Assembly: GCA_011316305.1 (NCBI GenBank)
Contig: SAUG01000145.1
Location: 62,001 to 126,000, forward strand
Direction: 5' to 3'
From: Rusavskia elegans
Lineage: Eukaryota; Ascomycota; Lecanoromycetes; Teloschistales; Teloschistaceae
DNA length: 64,000 nt
The position numbers and the translations under genes are program-made. Every line of letters starts with the position of its first letter. Positions within the stretch are counted from its first letter, which is position 1. This document shows, piece after piece, positions 57,165 through 64,000 of this stretch. The notes under the pieces were generated by a model. It was not told the origin of the DNA. It ran no database searches and saw only the letters and a program-made list of their open reading frames with translations.

Positions 57165-59087
57165 TCAGGAGGAATTCGAGCCTTTGTCAACGTTTCCCCA
57201 TTGGTATCCTGCAGGATCGCTAAACTTGTAACCATACGAGGACGTAAAGTCGTCTAGGACCGCTGGACCACGAGAGCCTACCCTCGACTGTTAGCACGCA
57301 CCCGTCTGGAAGGAGGGCTACTTGATCTGGTGGCTGACCGTAGGGATACTCCATGGGAGTGATCTCCTTGTTATTGTCCAGATAGTGGAGAAGGGGTGTG
57401 AAGATTCTCCAGCTTGCATCGAGTTCGTCATCACGGACGAAGTTGGAGTGATCGCCTTTGAAAGCATCCAGGATGAGTGACTCGTACGCTTCGGGTATCT
57501 TGAGGTCGGAAAAGCGGCGGCGATAGGTCAGATCGAGTTCTGTGACAACAGTCTGCATGCTTAAGCCAGGCAATTTGGAGTTCATCTTGATGTATACAGA
57601 TTCGTTGGGCTGTACTCGGATGACAAGCTCATTCCGCGGGATGTCCTTGAAAATTCCAGAAGTGACATCTTTGAACTGTATCCGGATTTCCGTTTTCTGC
57701 TCATTAAGCGCTACGGATGGTCAGTATCAATTGCCCCATAAGGCTGCGGGTTCCACATGCCTTTGCCGGCTTTCAGGATGAATGGTACTCCATCCCACCT
57801 CTCGTTCTTGATGTGCGCCACCATGGCACAAAAGGTAGGACATCTTGACTCTTTCGGGACGGTATCGTCCTCCTTGTACGCCGGCTTGTTCCCGTCCAGC
57901 GATTTACCATACTGGCCGATGATGACGTTCTTGGGCTCTATGGCTGGAATCCCCCGAAGTACTCGAACTTTCTCATCACGGATATCTTCTGAAGAGAACG
58001 AGATGGGTCGCTCCATTGCAAGTAAGGTCAGGACTTGCAGCAAGTGGTTCTGCATCACATCTCGGATGATACCAAACTCATCGAAATAACCACCTCTGCC
58101 TTCGGTGCCAAAAGGTTCCTTGAACGAGATCTGCACATTGTCGATGTGGTTCCGATTCCATGTGGCGCCGAAGAACTCATTTCCGAACCTCAAGATAAGA
58201 ATGTTCTTGACCATCTCCTTGCCCAGGTAATGATCGATGCGGAAAATCTCTTCTTCTTTCCAGTCGGGCTCCAGTGCGCGCTGCAACTCCCTCGAACTGC
58301 TAAGATCTTTGCCAAATGGCTTTTCTATAATGATCCGGGAGATGCCATTCTTGGGGTAGCAGTTCTTCTTGAGGTGCTGAGAGACGGGAATGAAAACGCT
58401 CGGCGGTAAGGCCATGTAGAAGACACGGTTCTGTTCACTCCGACCCTTCTCCAGCTGGTCGAGATGGTTGTTCAGGCTCACGAAAGAGTCGTCCTCATCA
58501 TACTGGCCGGAGACGTAGGAGCATAGATTGCAGAAGTCGTCCAATTGCTGTTCCATATCCTTTGTGGGCACCTTGATGTACGATTTGACGCGTTTCAGGT
58601 ACTCGTCCCGGTCCATCTTGGTACGAGCATATCCGACTATTCTGATGTCTTTGGGCAAGAACTGGTTACGATGCTAGGGAAGGGTAAGTCGACGAGCGTG
58701 GTTGAAGAGGCCGGGATGAGTACCAGGCCAAAGAGTGCGGGAAACTGCGATGGGTTGATTAGCCTAGGGCTTCAGACAGATGTTCCAGTGGAGTTGCTCG
58801 TACAGTCTTCTTCTTCGCTAGATCTCCCGAGGCACCAAGGACAACGATTGTGGTGTTTTCCTTCAACTCGATGGTCCTAGGTCGGAAAGTGCGGTCAGTG
58901 GGAGAGCCCAGAAGATGTTCAGTGGAGGATGCAAAAAGACGGCAAAAGAGTCTCGAGCCATTGACGCCCAGCTGGGCTGCAGATTGAAGCCGCAGGGCCT
59001 GTTTCGCAGGCAGAGGGGCGAAAGAGCAGATGTATGGACTCACCCAGCGTTCTCGGGCTCTTCTGGCTGGATCATGGTGTTGGCCAT
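57165..59087 (-). CDS. gsdA: glucose-6-phosphate 1-dehydrogenase
   Basis: First, NADPH-producing step of the oxidative pentose phosphate pathway, cytosolic. Six exons: 59044-59087, 58804-58876, 58724-58744, 57761-58673, 57339-57710 and 57165-57277; 511 aa, as usual. The NADP-binding motif is VVLGASGDLAKKKT; active-site Lys and neighbours lie in EEEIFRIDHYLGKEMVKNIL; IIIEKPFGKDL and FGATWNRNHIDNVQISFKEP match. The third exon is only 21 nt and encodes FPALFGL, with proper AG and GT flanks. The fifth junction (KAGK to ALNEQKTEIRI) uses a GCATGT donor, a GC-AG intron of 50 bp; no GT donor keeps frame. The last exon gives SRGPAVLDDFTSSYGYKFSD. Introns are 167, 59, 50, 50 and 61 bp. Confidence 0.95.
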
Positions 59088-59790
59088 GACGGCGACAGGC
59101 TAAGCGGGGCTTTTGGTGTGATGGTAACGTCGGTTGCCCTTTTTAAATTTGCAGTTCAAGGAAAGAGAATAATGGACAGGTGATGTCGTTGGCCAGATCC
59201 GACCGGCTTTGGAGTACTGTACTGTAAGGTGGAAGAACTTCAGTGCCAGAAGGACCCGAGTTACACTTTCCTCTCCATCCCGTCAAACACGACGTTTCGA
59301 CGGCCACTTAGTCATCCCGCTGTGCCCCGCGTTTTGATATCAGCAGTGGTGGTATTATTAAGGTATTATACTCTACCACATTATTTGATGACCGCCTATG
59401 CTTCGTGACGTATATATTCGCTCATCTCAATGTGCTTCTCATTATTGCCATTCGTAAGACATGCTGGACGCCGTATACTATCCATCACCCATCACCCAGT
59501 GAACTCCTTTGACAGATCGTCTACATTGGGATTGTTTGAATAGAATAGAAGCTAGGGAATGATCTGGATCTGAGTCCGGGTACAGGGCAGTACCGAACCT
59601 TGGAATCGGCCAACATCCATATTGTGCCTTAATCCACCGATCGAACATTAATTCATTGTTCATCCGCCAGAGTGCGTCAACGGACAAACAATCAATAATC
59701 CATACAGTTAGTAGTGCTAAAAAAGTAAGATAGTACACCTCAGTACTAGAAGTTCTAGTTTGATCTATCGTAATATCTAGTATGGGAGAT
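59088..59790. other. G6PD upstream region
   Basis: About 700 bp of normal-composition DNA before the AT-rich island; holds the G6PD promoter. No motif I can support. Confidence 0.5.
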
Positions 59791-61190
59791 AGAATTATAT
59801 ATATCAAATATTTATATTATCTTTATTTTTAATAGTATTTTATATAATAATATATTTTATTAAAAGACGTATATTATAGATTAGTTTATAAATTAATAAA
59901 TTATTTAACTAGCAACTTTTTCTATTTATATTATCATCGAAACTTTTAATATTTGAAATTACATTTTACTAAATTTTGATTAAAATAAATTAAATTAAAT
60001 TACGCGTTATTTTAATAGATTTTTTATCAAATATTTTTATATAAATTTATTTATTTAATTCGATATATTTTCTACTATTTTATTTTAAATTTTATTATTT
60101 AATTAATTTTTCTAATAGTATTTTTCTATTATAAATTTTATATTTTATCGTAATAAAGTCTTTTTATTAACTATATTGATTAAAAGACTTTAAATTAAAC
60201 TAAATATATTATCTAAATAAATTATTTTAATAAAAAATTTATTAAATATTTATATTATTATACTATATTTAGAAAATATAATAGATTAAATCGGATTTCT
60301 ATTAGTATTTATTTTATAATTCGATTCGATTTTCGATTTTAATATTAAAAATCGACTCGATCCGTTTAGTAGATCGGATCGAACCGATTTACTAAAATTC
60401 GAATCGGATTTCCGAAATACCGACGAAAATTCGATCCGAAATAGCTAATTTAATTACTACGTTATTCGAATTTTATAATTATAAATATAATATATATCAA
60501 CGGTTTTATTAATTGAATTTTAAATTTTAATTTTTACGATTTAATATTAGAAATATTAAAAAATTAAATAACGTATTTATTTAATAATTTATATATTTTT
60601 ATCGATAATTTAATTTTTAAAACTTTCGAAAAATTAGATTTAGATTAAAATTCTATTAGAAAAAACTTTAATTTATTTAATTTATTTCTAAATTTATCTT
60701 TAATTCGATCGATTGATATTATTTTTTACTATAAAATCTTTTTATAAAATCAATTTTTTTATCGATAGAAAAAACTTTAAATATTATTAATTTTATAAAA
60801 TTCGAATTTTTAACGTATTGGATTTATTTTTTGATTCCGAAAAATATTAAATTCGTTAGATTTTCAAATTATATAATTTTCGCTATTACGTTATTTAAAT
60901 TTGGAAAATTTAATAAATATTTAATATATAATAATGTAAAAATTTTCGATAAACGAATTTAATATATTTATCGTTACAAAGATAATAAATAAACGAATTT
61001 AAATAATTATAATCGTCGAAATTTACTTTCTAAAATTGAATTCAACTATTTTTTATTATTTCTATATATTTTTATTTAGCAGATTTCTATATTTTTTATT
61101 ATCTATTTTATATATAAATATTTCTTCAAATTTAACGTTTCTAATTTAGAATTATATTCTCTACGACAATATATTCAGTGCTCGTTCCTA
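59791..61190. repeat. second AT-rich, RIP-type island
   Basis: 1.4 kb with the same composition as 1-8750: very high AT, TA-rich, CA/TG-poor, no coding frame. It includes a copy of the repeat at 5660-5890. Boundaries to normal DNA are sharp at both sides. It sits between the divergent starts of G6PD and the DUF2406 gene. Confidence 0.85.
60225..60460 (+). repeat. dispersed repeat, copy 2 (also at 5.7 kb)
   Basis: Partner of 5660-5890 in the same orientation. It shares TATATTATTATACTATAT, TTTATAATTCGATTCGATTT, CGATTTTAATATTA and the TCGGATCGAACCG/GAAATAGC motifs. Differences are mostly C/T and G/A changes. Confidence 0.75.
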
Positions 61191-61793
61191 GTCTTATATA
61201 CTAGACAATACGGTACGCCTCGGGTGAAAAATAAAATGGAGATTACGACATGGGTCCCCTGCCCTGCTGACTTACGGGATTGCGTGTTCTCTCAAGGTAG
61301 TGAATTTTTTACAACTCAGGTCCAAAAGGCGTTGCTGGTGGAGCCCCCAACCAAGGCGGGCAGAGGGCAGGTGGGACCAACAAAAAGCCTTATCTAAATT
61401 ATATTAATATCTTTGCGACCTGCCACCCTGCACATCAATCAGTTCGTCACATTCGTCTTTCGTTGGAAATTCCGACATTCGTTTCTGCTTCACACTTATT
61501 CTTCTTCGCTTCGGGTATTAATTTGCAAGTATCAGGATCATTACTATCTTCAACAGCCATCTACTCAATCCATTTCCCATCCTTGGCTTTGCAACCCCCC
61601 CTGCACTGCCGACTTGTTTCGGATCGCTGCACTGTCGCAGTTCAGAATCCTTCGTCGGCCGCGATTTTTCCTTCACTGCCACCGCAGTCGCGAAAAGGAC
61701 ACATTCATTGAAACAGATCGGTCCCAGTCTCTTTCCGAATCCGTCATCACCTCACATCCACTTATAAACCCAGCCGGAAACTCCGTCTTTGCC
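61191..61793. other. DUF2406 gene upstream region and probable 5' leader
   Basis: About 600 bp, pyrimidine-rich from about 61430 onward, consistent with a transcribed leader. An open frame in phase with the gene begins at 61413, but its residues have no similarity, so the ATG at 61794 is preferred. Confidence 0.5.
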
Positions 61794-63198
61794 ATGCCCG
61801 CCAAAGCCCGCCCCAAATCAATGTTGAGCTTCACTCATCGCAAGAGCTCCAGCAGTTCGCAAGTCAAGGTCGATAACTTGATCGAAACCCATGCAGAGAA
61901 GGCTTCACACCGCGTCACTTCAAAAGCAGATCCTACCAAAGCAATCAATGAAGCCCAGCCAGGTCAGTACCAGGCAAGCGCATGCTACATCGATCTGGAG
62001 AGCATCGGATCTGACATGGCCCATGCAGATGCTCAAGCGCGCGAAAAGTCGACCTTGGAGAATATCCGCTTGCTCCAACACAGGGATCGCTATGGAAACT
62101 TGATAAGTGTGCTTCGCTTCTCGGATAATTAGGGCGTTGGCTGAAGCTAAAAGTGATGTAGCTGATCCTGATCGATCGAATCCTACTAGACCAAGGCTCG
62201 AGCGTCCCCTGGATACGATAAGAGCTTTCGAGGCCGCCATCGATGGCTCCTACGAACGAGGGACCCCTTCAAGGGCTGGTGCGTCCTGTCGAAACCCTAC
62301 GTGGCCGAAGTCAATGCTCACCTGCTGTTCTTGCAGATATCTCGGATGGCATGAATGGCCAGAGCAGACGGACCAGCGCTTACCTTGGGCAGAGGCCACA
62401 GCAAAGGCTTGCGTCTGACACTCCTGTTGGATATTACAGCAACCGCATGAGTATGGCAAGGCCAGAGAGCACGTATGTTGACAGCCACGGGGCCAATCTC
62501 AACCAGCCTGGATCTGGACGTCGTCTCAATAACCGTGCCAACTCAGACCCAGTGCTTTTCGGTGCGAACAACCAGGGCGTCTATCCAATGCACGGGTACC
62601 ATCAATCGCACGATACAGTCGCATCGGCCTCTGGCAACGAAAGTCACAATACTGATCCATGGGTAAGCACTTTCTTGGGTTAAATTACCCTCAAATTCCA
62701 TATGGTAGCTCGCAGACGTGCGAGCGAGCTACCTTGAAGACAAAACGCTTCTTACAATTGGGACATCTCTTGGAATAGTCCTAAGTTGACTGGATGCACC
62801 CATGCTAACTTGGACATCTATTCCAGGGAAATTCCACTGATCCAAGCAGCGAAAATAGCTCGATCGACAGAATCCAGCATGGTACAAAGCCAGATCCAAC
62901 CGAGAGTTATGGGTTTAATGGGTTTGGAGGAGGCCCTATCTTGGAAGAGCATGGCATGAATGATCGAGCCTACGATGAAGCGAAAGGTGACGGACAATCT
63001 CAGAAAATGGGTAACGACTTGGCTAGTCACAGCCGGAACGTCGCGCCTCCTCCGCCTCCGCCTCATGCCAGTACGAAGCCCGACAAGCCAAGAGTGCCAA
63101 TCAAGTTGGGAAACTCACCGACGAAAGAAAGATCGTCACCGAACAACAACACGGAAAAACATAAGAGTTGGTTGAAGCGGAGGTTCAGTAGGACATGA
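61794..63198 (+). CDS. DUF2406 family fungal protein
   Basis: Fungus-specific family of unknown function. Five exons: 61794-61962, 62029-62106, 62162-62278, 62337-62662 and 62827-63198, giving 353 aa. The N-terminus MPAKARPKSMLSFTHRKSSS leads to the family core: NLIETHAEKASHRVTSKADP, TKAINEAQPDAQAREKSTLE, NIRLLQHRDRYGNLITDPDR and SNPTRPRLERPLDTIRAFEA followed by AIDG. The rest is disordered, has a proline run (PPPPPP) and ends KSWLKRRFSRT. The first intron is 66 bp with a CTGAC branch motif; it is stop-free and a multiple of three, so an unspliced message would add 22 residues. Other introns are 55, 58 and 164 bp. Confidence 0.87.
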
Positions 63199-63637
63199 AT
63201 TGTGTATAGCAAATTGGGTTGTGCATACGATGGTAATGAAGGGGTTGAATGGCGAAAATTACAGAACGCTAAGATTAATGAGGACTCTAATGACTTATAT
63301 CCTAATGATCAGCATCGGTGGCGTCTTGGATGATCGATTGCTCACTTTGGCGCTCCCCCTATAGCAAAAGGCCAAGCTTAGAAGAAGAACCTGGTGTTGG
63401 ATCTATATGTTCGCCTTGTAGAGAAATCCTCTAGGAGCATGTGAAGCGGTCAAAACCTGCACGACAATTTTGCTCTGGCAGTCTGCGGAGACCCCGCTGC
63501 TTGGAGAAAAGGAAGCTCCATTGTAATCTGTTTGGTGTGAGGAATAACTCGTATTGAAGCACAGGATCACCGTCTTGAACTCGACAGCTGTAGACCACTC
63601 TAGAGTTCGACGGACGAAAGATACTGTAATTGATCCG
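63199..63637. other. convergent intergenic region
   Basis: 3' flanks of the DUF2406 gene and VMA21; no feature seen. Confidence 0.6.
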
Positions 63638-64000
63638 TCATCTCTTTTTCTTGGCGCTCTCTTCGGCTGCAAGTTTGTCGCTTTGGTCCTCTTTCATTGC
63701 AACGATAACATAAGCGATGAGGACGAGGTTCGCCGTAAACGCGGCTGTGGCACCGGCCCACGTCGAATTCCCTGGGATAACCTCAACTCCAGATGCTGGC
63801 CAGACGCGTTGGAGGACTGACCTCGGAAGATGGTATTCAAGGTCAGGAAATACACGCCTATAGGCCCTCCGACCATGGCAGCCGTGAAGCCAAGCAGCTT
63901 GATTATGACAGCCCTAAATTTGATTGAGTCACTCAGGTGCAACGAATGTCCACGCAGACAGATCTACTTACGCCGGGACCGCAGGAGTGATATTTGATTT
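63638..64000 (-). CDS. VMA21: V-ATPase assembly factor Vma21 (partial, cut by window edge)
   Basis: Small ER membrane chaperone for assembly of the V0 sector of the vacuolar proton pump. Exons seen: 63972-64000 (incomplete; its 5' part is outside the window), 63822-63913 and 63638-63771; introns of 58 and 50 bp. The visible protein reads SNITPAVPAAVIIKLLGFTA, AMVGGPIGVYFLTLNTIFRG, NSTWAGATAAFTANLVLIAY and VIVAMKEDQSD, with two membrane hairpin segments. It ends KLAAEESAKKKR, where a lysine-rich C-terminus fits dilysine-type ER retrieval in the family. The start codon lies beyond position 64000. Confidence 0.92.

Noticed and set aside
1..64000. tRNA, rRNA, CRISPR arrays, bacterial operons
   Set aside because: I scanned for tRNA TPsiC-type motifs, rRNA-like stretches and regular spaced repeats and found none I could support; the gene structure is eukaryotic throughout.

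Overview
The window is nuclear DNA of a filamentous ascomycete (Pezizomycotina). The evidence is: intron-rich genes with introns mostly of 48-170 bp, fungus-specific families (DSC4/DUF1746, DUF2417, DUF2406, the PDE2-type phosphodiesterase, the HET/NACHT-like TPR family), and a sharply bipartite base composition. Two AT-rich blocks (about 1-8750 and 59790-61190) are almost free of CA/TG dinucleotides but rich in TA, the signature of repeat-induced point mutation (RIP). The genus cannot be fixed from the sequence alone. The lengths of the spliced products were checked by frame arithmetic across every intron.

Layout. 1-8750: RIP-mutated, gene-free repeat block. It holds a roughly 5.5 kb element with inverted ends that look like a hAT-type DNA transposon. 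9403-14857: NPL4 (-), SEC66 (+), DUF2417 membrane hydrolase-like protein (-). 15428-20349: PPE1 (+), DSC4 (-), RFC2 (+). 20995-28051: alkylguanine methyltransferase (-), SEC20 (-), mitochondrial ribosomal mL53 (+), inorganic pyrophosphatase (-), DUS2 (+). 28506-36324: NatB catalytic subunit (-), unassigned 409-aa protein (+), eIF3a (-), a small three-exon G-protein gamma gene (+). 36971-46917: Rdx/SelT-like protein (+), PDE2-type cAMP phosphodiesterase (-), CCR4 (-). 49295-54246: monoglyceride-lipase-like hydrolase (+), TRM61-type tRNA m1A methyltransferase (-), a decayed TPR gene (+) and a frameshifted amidase (-). 55280-63198: CSN1 (+), glucose-6-phosphate dehydrogenase (-), a second small RIP island, and a DUF2406 protein (+). 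The right edge cuts VMA21 (-).

Most genes are core housekeeping functions: ubiquitin-linked protein quality control (NPL4, DSC4, CSN1), the secretory pathway (SEC66, SEC20, VMA21), tRNA modification (DUS2, TRM61), translation and mRNA turnover (eIF3a, CCR4, mL53, NatB), DNA replication and repair (RFC2, MGMT), and G-protein/cAMP signalling (gamma subunit, PDE2). They are arranged as divergent and convergent pairs, not operons. The accessory-looking part is the TPR/amidase stretch (51.9-54.2 kb), where both genes are broken, and the AT-rich repeat islands.

I found no convincing novel multi-gene system. The most useful unusual signals are: non-canonical GC-AG introns in two genes, a 21-nt microexon in the G6PD gene, introns that are stop-free multiples of three, a possible mitochondrial extension on the pyrophosphatase, a hydrolase fold that lacks its nucleophile, a 14-bp palindromic CRE in a divergent promoter, and the RIP-degraded transposon with long inverted ends.
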